A stretch of DNA of 8,900 nucleotides, taken from assembly GCA_002722105.1 (NCBI GenBank), contig PBKF01000043.1, forward strand, positions 81,864 through 90,763, written 5' to 3'. The notes beneath the pieces are model-generated. The model was not told the DNA's origin, did not search any database, and worked only from the letters and a program-made list of their open reading frames with translations. The translations under genes were made by a program, and so were the position numbers. The stretch is from Fidelibacterota bacterium. Lineage in GTDB: Bacteria > Marinisomatota > Marinisomatia > Marinisomatales > UBA1611. Positions 1 to 7,425 of the stretch are shown here, in pieces (positions within the stretch are counted from its first letter, which is position 1; every line of letters starts with the position of its first letter).

Positions 1-1598
1 GAATAAGCATAGGGCCAATTTCCAGAACTGAAGACATTTTTCATTTCTTCACGAGTACCTTGGTTAATTAAACTCCAGCCTCTAGGACTCAATTCATAAA
101 CAGCAGAGTAACGGCCGTCTTCCAAATAATTTGCAAGACGGATATTGTCAATTGCCCAATAATATTCCCAAGAAGTTGGATCTGTAATATAATGGAAACG
201 AAGTTTGAATTGACCATTAGAATGACTAGAAATATCCAATATTTGTTGATCTGGTGTATCCCAGGCACCTAAGGTAAGTCCATTTTCTGAAACCTGATAA
301 ACATTCACCCATTGTGTACCATTCCAAACATCAACATTAGCAATTGAGGCAACATTATCAGAAGCATAATCAACATAAAAGTGATCAAAGGATAAAAATA
401 ATTCTCCTGATGTAGGAAATACGGGGGAAACCAACTCATCATCAAACCAAGATCCAGAACCAGCGGCATCTGCATCACAATATAAAAATGGAGTTCCATC
501 CAATGTAGATGAGCCATAAAAAGACTCATAAGATTCTATCCATTGCCACGTAAATCCCTGATCTCCTCCATCTACAATAGTCCATGAATCTGATAATCCT
601 TCATCAAATGTTTCATCCAAGAAAACAAATGCAGGGCCTTGTGGAGGACTCCAGTTTAATTCAACCTGAGCATCCGCCCCATCTAAAGCGATCAAGTTGT
701 GAGGTTCTTCAATGTATCCAGGGGTAACTATTACAATCCCAGAATCTGCAGCAGATATCCAATAGGTTCCACCTATATCATCTGTTACGATCACATTTTT
801 AAAATTTAAAACAACGTTGGAATTATATGCATTTTCGTGTACGGTCATGGTCATATTTAGAATTGCACCATCACCAGCTTCAATATTTTCATTGTTAGCA
901 TTATACATGACGATACGCGTCATTCCATTCTCAACTTCCATAAAATCGACACTGAAACCGTTTGAACGGTCTGTAGTGGTAAAATCGGTTATATCTAAAT
1001 AATTGGGGGTATCAATAATGTCAAACTGAAGACCACCCACTGCGCCAAGATTATCTAAATGAATATCAAGATATACTTCCTCATTAACGTCTCCAGTATC
1101 TGTCGTAGCGCTCAAAAATATGACGTGACCTATAGCGATAGAGCCATTCTCAACAGTTCCTTCTAGTAGATTCCCTGCTTCATCGCTAACGGCCAAATTA
1201 TATACATCTAAATCCAGTCTCGCTGACAAAAGATCAAAGCCATTAAAATGAAGGTTTAGTACAACATTATCACTTCCTGCAGCAATACCATTACCTTCAT
1301 TGGTATAAAATACAACTCGACCAGAGCCATCATCGAAAACGGTATAGTCGGTACTAAAATTTTCAGCATCAATGGATGTTACACCAGAAAGTTCCACAAA
1401 TGTGGGCAAAGAAATAATATCAAATTGAAAACCACCCACATCATTATTTGGATTACTAAGATGAACTGGAACAACAATATCCTCGGTATATCCGTCAACT
1501 GTAATATCACTAAAAGAGATAGTAACATTTGCAAAAACCAGTCCCGCAAGCAAAAAAGAAATAAAAATATTCTTAATACTTGTTCTCATTAATACCAT
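1..1598 (-). CDS. Exported multidomain protein: two cohesin-like repeats plus jelly-roll adhesin domain (C-terminus beyond window)
   Basis: I translated this frame by hand: 532 codons without a stop, open at the left edge. Residues 1-23 form a signal peptide (basic MVLMRTSIKN, hydrophobic IFISFLLAGL, likely cleavage after VFA). Residues about 26-156 and 158-293 are two related all-beta domains, each with a VGG(F/L)QFDII strand and an acidic, Asn-rich composition, resembling cohesin-type beta-sandwiches. Residues about 297-320 look like the opening strands of a fibronectin type III domain (NLIALDG, VELNWSPP). Residues about 324-488 fit the 'cleaved adhesin/choice-of-anchor J' jelly roll: DETFDEGLSDSWTIVDGG, then SWFDDELVSP, FLSFDHFYVD, FKLRFHY and closing WAIDNIRLA. 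Residues 489-532 are unassigned. The ATG at 1598 is preferred over the one at 1589 because GGAG lies 6 nt upstream. By family analogy this is a surface or secreted binding protein, perhaps exported by a type IX-like route; any sorting tail, dockerin or enzyme domain would be outside the window. Export is well supported; the ligand is unknown. Confidence 0.85.
   Translation of the reverse strand, partial: MVLMRTSIKNIFISFLLAGLVFANVTISFSDITVDGYTEDIVVPVHLSNPNNDVGGFQFDIISLPTFVELSGVTSIDAENFSTDYTVFDDGSGRVVFYTNEGNGIAAGSDNVVLNLHFNGFDLLSARLDLDVYNLAVSDEAGNLLEGTVENGSIAIGHVIFLSATTDTGDVNEEVYLDIHLDNLGAVGGLQFDIIDTPNYLDITDFTTTDRSNGFSVDFMEVENGMTRIVMYNANNENIEAGDGAILNMTMTVHENAYNSNVVLNFKNVIVTDDIGGTYWISAADSGIVIVTPGYIEEPHNLIALDGADAQVELNWSPPQGPAFVFLDETFDEGLSDSWTIVDGGDQGFTWQWIESYESFYGSSTLDGTPFLYCDADAAGSGSWFDDELVSPVFPTSGELFLSFDHFYVDYASDNVASIANVDVWNGTQWVNVYQVSENGLTLGAWDTPDQQILDISSHSNGQFKLRFHYITDPTSWEYYWAIDNIRLANYLEDGRYSAVYELSPRGWSLINQGTREEMKNVFSSGNWPYAY
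720..1523 (-). repeat. Tandem pair of cohesin-like domain coding repeats
   Basis: Two consecutive units of about 130 residues inside the exported protein (residues 26-156 and 158-293) share an order of landmarks: an opening beta strand, a VPVHL or LDIHL strand, the VGGFQFDII or VGGLQFDII strand, a YTN or YNA strand followed by a short acidic turn (EGNGIAAGSD, NENIEAGDGA), and a closing strand at the boundary (GSIAIG, GIVIV). The DNA under the QFDII strand is still clearly similar between copies (near 1414-1440 and 1014-1040). This indicates an old internal duplication. The cohesin-like label comes from pattern similarity only. Confidence 0.6.
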
Positions 1599-1604
1599 CT
1601 TATT

Positions 1605-1608
1605 CTCC
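1605..1608 (-). promoter_or_regulatory. Ribosome binding site for the exported protein
   Basis: On the minus strand GGAG sits 6 nt before the ATG at 1598. It is the best Shine-Dalgarno match in the window and decides that start over the in-frame ATG at 1589, which would be 15 nt away. Confidence 0.7.
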
Positions 1609-1646
1609 GACAAAAATTAAATTTCATAAATACCAAATTTTGAATT

Positions 1647-1694
1647 AGACAAAAATCTCCAACTACTCCGGGGGATAAAGTCATTTGTCTTTAT
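1647..1694. other. Overlapping inverted repeats in the 137-nt intergenic gap
   Basis: Two dyads share bases. The outer one has perfect 7-bp arms (AGACAAA at 1647-1653, TTTGTCT at 1684-1690) enclosing a weaker inner stem (ATCTCC 1655-1660 with GGGGAT 1671-1676; one mismatch in minus-strand RNA). The other has perfect 6-bp arms (ATAAAG 1675-1680, CTTTAT 1689-1694) with an 8-nt loop. The two cannot form together. Read as minus-strand RNA, the inner stem is followed by five U, so a weak terminator of the upstream operon is possible, but neither stem is strong or GC-rich. They could equally be leader structure for the exported-protein gene, or chance in AT-rich DNA. I see no convincing promoter in the rest of the gap. 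Confidence 0.3.
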
Positions 1695-1735
1695 TAAAAA
1701 TAACGATTTTCTACCGATAATTCACTCATAATTTA

Positions 1736-2899
1736 TTAATCTAGAGCTTGTGCTAAATCATCAAATAAATCATTCACATTTTCAATACCCACTGATAATC
1801 GAATTAAATTTTTAGATAACCCAATTTCATCCTTCACATTTGGTGGAACTGAACCATGGGTCATTTCATAAGGAATGCAAACTAGACTTTCTACCCCACC
1901 CAGACTTTCAGCCAAAGTAAAGAGTTCGATTCTATTTAGAAATAGGTCTCTTTGTTTTATTGATTGCAAATATAAAGAAATCATACTACCAAAGATTGGA
2001 TCACCAACAGGATTTAATTGCTGCCTTTTTGCTAATTCGAATTGGGGGTGCGTTTTGAGACCAGGGTACACTAAAGATTTGATTTTTGGGTGGGATTTCA
2101 ATTGATTTGCAAGTTCAAAGGCATTATCAGATTGTCTTTGGACCCTCAGTGCCATGGTTTTTGTACTTCTAAGCAACAGCCAACAATCAAATGGGCTCGG
2201 TACTGCACCGCCGGACTTTTGTATGAAATATAACCTTTCAGCTAAATTATTGTCATTTGTAATTAAAACACCACCAAGGATATCACTATGTCCACCGATA
2301 AACTTAGTGGCACTATGCATTACAATATCCGCACCCAAAGTTAGGGGTGACTGGCCATAAGGACTCATAAATGTGTTATCTACTGCTAGTTTAACATTTT
2401 TTGTTTTACATAGATTTACTGTTGCTTCTAAATCACAAAGTTCGAGAAGTGGATTTGTTGGAGTTTCAACAAATATCCATTTCGTATTGGATTGGATAGC
2501 ATTTTCAAGATAATCTATATTTTTAGTATCTACAAAATCAAACTTGAAACCATGAGTCTTTAATACTGTAACCGCTATCCGGTAGGTGCCTCCATAAACA
2601 TTTTTACCTATAATGACATGGTCCCCTTTTTTTAAGGTTTGGAAAAGGGCAGTAATTGCAGCCATACCGCTTGAAAAAGAAATAGCAAAATTTGCTTTTT
2701 CAAGAGATGCAATATTTTCTTCATAACGTGTCCGAGTTGGATTAACGGCCCTGGAATAATCAAAACCCTTATGGTCTCCCACAGCCATTTGCTCATAAGT
2801 CGAGGAAAGCATGATGGGAGGAGAAACTGCACCAGATTCTTGATCAGGTTTATTCCCAACATGAATCGCTTTTGTTTCAAATCTATTTTTATTCGACAT
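1736..2899 (-). CDS. Cys/Met metabolism PLP enzyme (cystathionine gamma-synthase or gamma-lyase)
   Basis: A 387-residue, full-length member of the trans-sulfuration fold-type I PLP family, cytoplasmic and normally a homotetramer. Visible landmarks are YSRAVNPTR (Y48 and R50, which reach a neighbour's cofactor phosphate), FSSGMAA (75-81), the ring-stacking Y102 in VYGGTYR, DNTF with D174 for the pyridine nitrogen, HSATKFIGGHSD with the Schiff-base lysine K199, SLGGVES (332-338) and R367 in IRLSVGIE for the substrate carboxylate. No key residue is missing. The family includes MetB-type synthases, MccB-type gamma-lyases and related sulfhydrylases, and these motifs do not separate them; overall it reads closest to the MetB/MccB group. 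The start codon overlaps the secA stop by one base (TAATG) and has no Shine-Dalgarno upstream, so translation is probably coupled to secA. It appears to be the last gene of the operon. Confidence 0.9.
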   Translation of the reverse strand: MSNKNRFETKAIHVGNKPDQESGAVSPPIMLSSTYEQMAVGDHKGFDYSRAVNPTRTRYEENIASLEKANFAISFSSGMAAITALFQTLKKGDHVIIGKNVYGGTYRIAVTVLKTHGFKFDFVDTKNIDYLENAIQSNTKWIFVETPTNPLLELCDLEATVNLCKTKNVKLAVDNTFMSPYGQSPLTLGADIVMHSATKFIGGHSDILGGVLITNDNNLAERLYFIQKSGGAVPSPFDCWLLLRSTKTMALRVQRQSDNAFELANQLKSHPKIKSLVYPGLKTHPQFELAKRQQLNPVGDPIFGSMISLYLQSIKQRDLFLNRIELFTLAESLGGVESLVCIPYEMTHGSVPPNVKDEIGLSKNLIRLSVGIENVNDLFDDLAQALD

Positions 2900-5800
2900 T
2901 AGGAAACTTGGGTGTAGCCTTTATTTAAATAATTTTTAAGCTTTTTATATTTTATTTCTATCTGTTTTCCATCTGGCCCTTTAACTAAGATCTTCTCATT
3001 TCTACCATGCTTTTGCCCCGCAACAACCGGAGTTCGAACTTGTTGGGGCTGATTAGCCTGCTGTGATCCTCGGGTCTGGCCCTGAAATCCCATCCCGGTA
3101 GTGTCCTGATGAGATGTCTGCATATTCCGAACTGATCTCTGTTCGATACCTTGCTGTTGTTCCATCCCTTGAATCTGTGTTCTAAACAGCCTTTCAACAG
3201 TGACAGAATTCATATCGGCCATCATCTCCTGAAACATTTTGAATCCTTCTGATTTGTACTCCAACAGTGGATTTTTTTGACCATAAGCACGGAGATTGAT
3301 ACCTTCCCGCAACTGATCCATAGCATAAAGATGGTCTTTCCATTTATCATCAATTGTTCTCAAAATCACGAATCTCTCAAATCCTCGCATGACATCATCT
3401 GGCAATAAGGACTCACGAGCGTTATAAACAGTTTTAGCTTCTTCCACCACCCAGTCTGCAACTTCATCAGAAGCTAAATCTGATTTACCTAATGCCTTTT
3501 GAATACCTTCTAGAGAAGCATCTACCATTAAATGGGATGCAAAGGACTGTTTTAATTGATCCCAATCCCAGAAATCCGGGTCCCCGCTATTTGATTGTAA
3601 TTCAATTTCATCCATAATATAATCATCTATAATCTGTGTAACTGTTTCCTGCATATCATTACCAGATAACGCCTGATTTCTAATATCGTAAACCACTTGC
3701 CTCTGCTGATTCATTACATCATCGTATTCCAAGAGATGCTTTCTGATACCAAAATTTCGTACTTCTACTTTTTTCTGTGCATTAGAAATTGCTCGCGTAA
3801 CCATTTTTGCAGAAATCACCTCACCTTCTTCAATCCCCATACGATCCATTATAGATGCTACCCGATCAGAGCTGAAAAGTCGCATTAAATCATCTTCAAG
3901 TGATAAATAGAAACGCGACGAACCGGGATCGCCTTGACGACCGCTTCTTCCTCTTAATTGTAAATCTATTCTTCGGGATTCATGGCGTTCAGTACCAATA
4001 ATATGGAGTCCTCCCAATTCTTTTACACCATCCCCTAACTTAATATCTGTCCCTCGACCAGCCATATTGGTTGCAATAGTCACAGCACCCTTTTGTCCTG
4101 CACGAGCCACGATCTCTGCTTCACTTTTATGCTGTTTTGCATTTAGGACATTATGAGGAATATTATTGCGTTTAAGCATCCTCGAAAGGAGTTCAGATAC
4201 TTCCACAGAAATAGTCCCAACCAGTACAGGTTGCCCATGATGATGACATTCTGTGATTTCATCTATTGCAGCATTATATTTTTCCCGCTTCGTTTTATAA
4301 ACTAAATCATTATGGTCTTCTCGAGAAATAAGTCTATGAGTCGGTACCACCGTAACATCTAAACCGTAGATAGAGCCCAATTCTTCTGCTTCTGTCTCTG
4401 CAGTTCCTGTCATACCAGATAATTTATCATATAGGCGGAAATAATTTTGAATAGTAATAGTTGCCAGTGTCTGTGTTTCACGCTCGATCCGAACATTTTC
4501 CTTTGCTTCCAGTGCCTGATGGAGCCCATCTGAGTAACGGCGTCCAGGAAGAACACGCCCGGTGAATTCATCTACAATCATCACTTTTCCATCCTGAATT
4601 ACATATTCTACATCTTTTTCATACAATGTATAGGCTCGAAGTAATTGATTGAAATTGTGTATTGTCCCACTTCTTTGAGCATGAAGTTGATGAGCCTTTT
4701 CTTTTTTCTGTTCTTTCTCAATTGGACTAAAATCATCTCTCTCATCGATTTCAAGAAGCATCTCACCTAAATCAGGAATTACAAAAGTTTCCGGGTTATC
4801 TGGAGCCAATAAACTTCTGCCTTTTTCAGTGATATCCATGACATGGCTTTTTTCTTCAATTGCAAAATAGAGTTCTTGGTCAACTTCATGCATTTTTTTA
4901 TCACGTGTATAGATAGATTCAATATTTTGAGCCAATTTTAGCATACCAGATTCCTGGAAAATTTTCATTACCTGGGGATGTTTAGGCATCCCTCGCTGAG
5001 CTTGAAGTAGTTTCAATCCTGCTGTATCTTCATCATCATCCAATAATTTTTGAGCTTCTCTGACTAATTGTGAAACAAGAGAAGTTTGTTTTTTTACTAG
5101 TTGCTGAACTCCAGGCTTCAAAGTGGTAAAAGTTTCATCAACTGGTGCGTCAACAGCTCCAGAAATAATTAAAGGTGTCCGTGCTTCATCAATTAGAACA
5201 CTGTCAACTTCATCCACCACAGCAAAGGCATGACCACGCTGAACTTTATCTTCCTTTTGGAGTGCCATGTTATCTCTAAGATAATCAAATCCAAATTCAT
5301 TATTTGTTCCGTAGGTGATATCCCGGTTATACATCTCACGTCTTTGAGTATTATCCATTGAATTCAAAATAAATCCAACGGTTAAACCAAGCCGTTTATA
5401 AACCTCACCCATCCATTCCGCATCGCGCTGAGCTAAATAATCATTAACTGTGATTACATGGACACCACGACCGGTTAATGCATTTAAAAAAATTGGCATT
5501 GTTGAGACCAAAGTCTTACCTTCACCGGTTTTCATTTCTGCCACTTTCCCTGAATGAAGAACAATAGCACCAAATAATTGTACATCATAAGGGATCATTT
5601 CCCAAAGTGTATCATGGCCGGAAACACGCCATGAGGAGCCACAAAGCCTACGACATGTTTCTTTCACAATGGCAAATGCTTCTACCATAATAAGATCCAA
5701 AGCACCCTGTTCTGATTTCAGAATAGCAGCTTCACGCTCTTGTCGATCTATATCAACTGACAGAGAATCTAATTTTTCTTTCCTGGAATGGATAACAAAT

Positions 5801-5946
5801 TCCCTTAATTTTTCAGTTTTCTCTCTCAACTCATCATCTGACTTATTTTTTAATGATCCATAAAATTGGTTGATTTTCTCTAGTGTAGGACGAAGTTTTT
5901 TGATCTCCCTATCAGATTTTGTTCCAAATAATTTTGTTAGTATCAT
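2899..5946 (-). CDS. secA: Preprotein translocase ATPase SecA
   Basis: Motor ATPase that pushes unfolded preproteins through SecYEG at the inner membrane. With the start chosen here it has 1015 residues. Visible are Walker A MKTGEGKT (138-145), Walker B DEVD (245-248), GMTGTAE (511-517), VPTHR (534-538), TNMAGRGTD (626-634), the arginine-finger motif QLRGRSGRQGDPG (663-675) and the helical scaffold segment IDDKWKDHL (865-873). Between SGAVDAP and MHEVDQELYF is an extra helical stretch of about 85 residues, as I recall from FCB-group SecAs, which explains the length over the 901 residues of E. coli. The tail is a Gln-rich linker (about 929-980) ending in basic KYKKLKNYLNK, with no Cys-based zinc motif. 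The frame could start at 6024, but that would overlap nusB by 77 nt; MILTKLFGTKSD at 5946 matches the normal SecA N-terminus and lies 1 nt after the nusB stop. No clear Shine-Dalgarno precedes it, so translational coupling is likely. Confidence 0.97.
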   Translation of the reverse strand: MILTKLFGTKSDREIKKLRPTLEKINQFYGSLKNKSDDELREKTEKLREFVIHSRKEKLDSLSVDIDRQEREAAILKSEQGALDLIMVEAFAIVKETCRRLCGSSWRVSGHDTLWEMIPYDVQLFGAIVLHSGKVAEMKTGEGKTLVSTMPIFLNALTGRGVHVITVNDYLAQRDAEWMGEVYKRLGLTVGFILNSMDNTQRREMYNRDITYGTNNEFGFDYLRDNMALQKEDKVQRGHAFAVVDEVDSVLIDEARTPLIISGAVDAPVDETFTTLKPGVQQLVKKQTSLVSQLVREAQKLLDDDEDTAGLKLLQAQRGMPKHPQVMKIFQESGMLKLAQNIESIYTRDKKMHEVDQELYFAIEEKSHVMDITEKGRSLLAPDNPETFVIPDLGEMLLEIDERDDFSPIEKEQKKEKAHQLHAQRSGTIHNFNQLLRAYTLYEKDVEYVIQDGKVMIVDEFTGRVLPGRRYSDGLHQALEAKENVRIERETQTLATITIQNYFRLYDKLSGMTGTAETEAEELGSIYGLDVTVVPTHRLISREDHNDLVYKTKREKYNAAIDEITECHHHGQPVLVGTISVEVSELLSRMLKRNNIPHNVLNAKQHKSEAEIVARAGQKGAVTIATNMAGRGTDIKLGDGVKELGGLHIIGTERHESRRIDLQLRGRSGRQGDPGSSRFYLSLEDDLMRLFSSDRVASIMDRMGIEEGEVISAKMVTRAISNAQKKVEVRNFGIRKHLLEYDDVMNQQRQVVYDIRNQALSGNDMQETVTQIIDDYIMDEIELQSNSGDPDFWDWDQLKQSFASHLMVDASLEGIQKALGKSDLASDEVADWVVEEAKTVYNARESLLPDDVMRGFERFVILRTIDDKWKDHLYAMDQLREGINLRAYGQKNPLLEYKSEGFKMFQEMMADMNSVTVERLFRTQIQGMEQQQGIEQRSVRNMQTSHQDTTGMGFQGQTRGSQQANQPQQVRTPVVAGQKHGRNEKILVKGPDGKQIEIKYKKLKNYLNKGYTQVS

Positions 5947-5947
5947 T

Positions 5948-6385
5948 TTAGTTAATGCTTGTTTTTTGTTGAAATTCTTTAAAAACCGCATCCAGAATCC
6001 CATTGATGAATCCTGAACTTTCATCTGTACTATATACTTTGGAAATTTCCACCATTTCGCTTATAGAAACTTTGGGTGGTATTCCATCCATATAAAATAT
6101 TTCGCAGATGCCCATTCTTAATAAAATCTGATCTATTTGAGCCACTCTATCAAATTCCCAATTTTGGAGGTGACTTTTGATAATTTCATTTGCCCAATCC
6201 TTATGATCCAATACACACTGAAAAAGTGAAGAAATAAATTCGGAATTTTTATTCTTTTCAGGATATAAAGCCATTATTCTATTTAAAACAATTTCAGACT
6301 CATCATCAGAAAACTGTTGGGCGTATAAAGCTTTTAATACACCCTCACGTGCGACTCTTCGTGGATGTGTTTTTGAACTTATCAT
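5948..6385 (-). CDS. nusB: Transcription antitermination factor NusB
   Basis: A 145-residue all-helical RNA-binding protein of typical family length. In the family, NusB pairs with NusE (ribosomal protein S10) on boxA RNA to promote rRNA transcription and processing. The N-terminal RRVAREGVLKALYAQQF (9-25) is the arginine-rich boxA-binding helix signature. The C-terminal half shows the conserved core NWEFDRVAQIDQILLRMGICEI (75-96), IPPKVSISEMVEISKVY (102-118) and STDESSGFINGILDAV (119-134). It starts 8 nt after the ilvE stop, which is a tandem TAATAA, and its own TAA is one base from the secA ATG. No good ribosome binding site is visible. The close link to secA suggests co-transcription of two growth-related housekeeping genes. 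Confidence 0.95.
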   Translation of the reverse strand: MISSKTHPRRVAREGVLKALYAQQFSDDESEIVLNRIMALYPEKNKNSEFISSLFQCVLDHKDWANEIIKSHLQNWEFDRVAQIDQILLRMGICEIFYMDGIPPKVSISEMVEISKVYSTDESSGFINGILDAVFKEFQQKTSIN

Positions 6386-6393
6386 TGATCTTA

Positions 6394-7425
6394 TTATTTA
6401 ACAGGGAGAACCCACCCGAATGGATCTTCAATCTCTTGTCGCTGAATTCCTACCAACATTTCCCTTATTTTCTTTGCTATTGGTCCCATTTGATTTTGAT
6501 TAATCTCAGTAGTCGTTCCTCGATAGGTTATTTTTCCAACTGGGGTAATAACCACAGCTGTGCCTGTACAAAAAACTTCATCTGCACTTAAAAGGTCATC
6601 AATTGTGATTTCGGTTTCCTTAACTTTTATTCCTAGAATATCTGATGCCACCTGGCATACTGATTGTCTTGTAATTCCACCTAGGATTGATCCATTCAAG
6701 GCAGGTGTTATCAATACTCCATCCTTATAAATAAACACATTTGCAGATCCTAATTCTTCCACAAACTTTTCATCTTTTGCATCTAAAAAAATATTTTCAT
6801 CAAACCCTTCTGTCTTTGCCTCCATAAGAGGGAAAAGAGATGCAGAGTAATTTCCAATTGCTTTTGCATTTCCAATTCCTTTAGGTGCTGCACGATGGTA
6901 ATCGGTATTCACTTTTAAATTAAGCGGTTTAATGCCTCCTTTAAAATAAGGACCCACTGGTGTAACAATAACCATAAAAGTATATTCAGATGTTGGACTT
7001 ACACCTAGAATAGGAGCTGTCCCCCAAACAACAGGACGAATATAAAGACTCCCTCTTCCATAAGGCGGGACATAATCAATATTATCTTTGACTGTTTTAA
7101 TAATAGCTTCCACAAAATAGTCTGGATCCATTTCTGGCATACAAATTCGCTTAGTTGAAAAAGCCATTCTCTTTCCATTCATATCTGCCCGGAAAAGCAC
7201 CACATTCCCTTTCGATGAGCGAAATGCTTTGATCCCCTCAAAAACACCTTGCCCATAATTCAGGACACCTGCAAAAGGAGATAGAGAAATATTGCTATAA
7301 GGAATTAAACCACCGCCAGACCATCTCTCACCCAAGGAACAAGTAGAGTGAAACATACTTTTTGTTTTTGTAACATTAAAGCCCAGGGAATCCCAATCGA
7401 TATTTGGTTTTATATTTAAACTCAC
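6394..7425 (-). CDS. ilvE: Branched-chain amino acid aminotransferase
   Basis: A 343-residue fold-type IV PLP aminotransferase of the long BCAT type, which interconverts Leu, Ile and Val with their 2-oxo acids using 2-oxoglutarate/glutamate; cytoplasmic. Landmarks are YGQGVFEGIKAFR (57-69), LYIRPVVWG with R130, GNAKAIGNYSASL with the Schiff-base lysine K188, VEELGSANVF (222-231), GSILGGITRQSV (245-256) and CTGTAVVITPV (286-296). The start is GTG at 7425, overlapping the preceding stop as GTGA; the first internal ATG encodes residue 24 and would remove the conserved IDWDSLGF start of the family. A GGAAGAG sits 10 nt upstream. The Cys-x-x-Cys redox pair of mammalian BCATs is absent. It can act in synthesis or breakdown; the neighbouring acyl-CoA dehydrogenase and thiolase lean toward breakdown or branched acyl-CoA supply, which is inference. 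Confidence 0.95.
   Translation of the reverse strand: MSLNIKPNIDWDSLGFNVTKTKSMFHSTCSLGERWSGGGLIPYSNISLSPFAGVLNYGQGVFEGIKAFRSSKGNVVLFRADMNGKRMAFSTKRICMPEMDPDYFVEAIIKTVKDNIDYVPPYGRGSLYIRPVVWGTAPILGVSPTSEYTFMVIVTPVGPYFKGGIKPLNLKVNTDYHRAAPKGIGNAKAIGNYSASLFPLMEAKTEGFDENIFLDAKDEKFVEELGSANVFIYKDGVLITPALNGSILGGITRQSVCQVASDILGIKVKETEITIDDLLSADEVFCTGTAVVITPVGKITYRGTTTEINQNQMGPIAKKIREMLVGIQRQEIEDPFGWVLPVK

Noticed and set aside
305..529. A 74-codon minus-strand open frame rich in Met, Leu and hydrophobic residues
   Set aside because: It lies inside the exported-protein gene in another frame; the 532-codon frame with signal peptide and recognisable domains explains the same DNA.
1599..1646. Possible promoter upstream of the exported protein (TTGTCT, 18-nt spacer, TATGAA; or a Bacteroidota-type TAnnTTTG element)
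   Set aside because: Both are poor matches with non-standard spacing in AT-rich DNA; not enough to annotate.
1609..1656. Direct repeat GACAAAAAT at 1609-1617 and 1648-1656
   Set aside because: Only 9 bases, AT-rich, two copies; likely chance, though it could be rechecked if a regulator site is sought.
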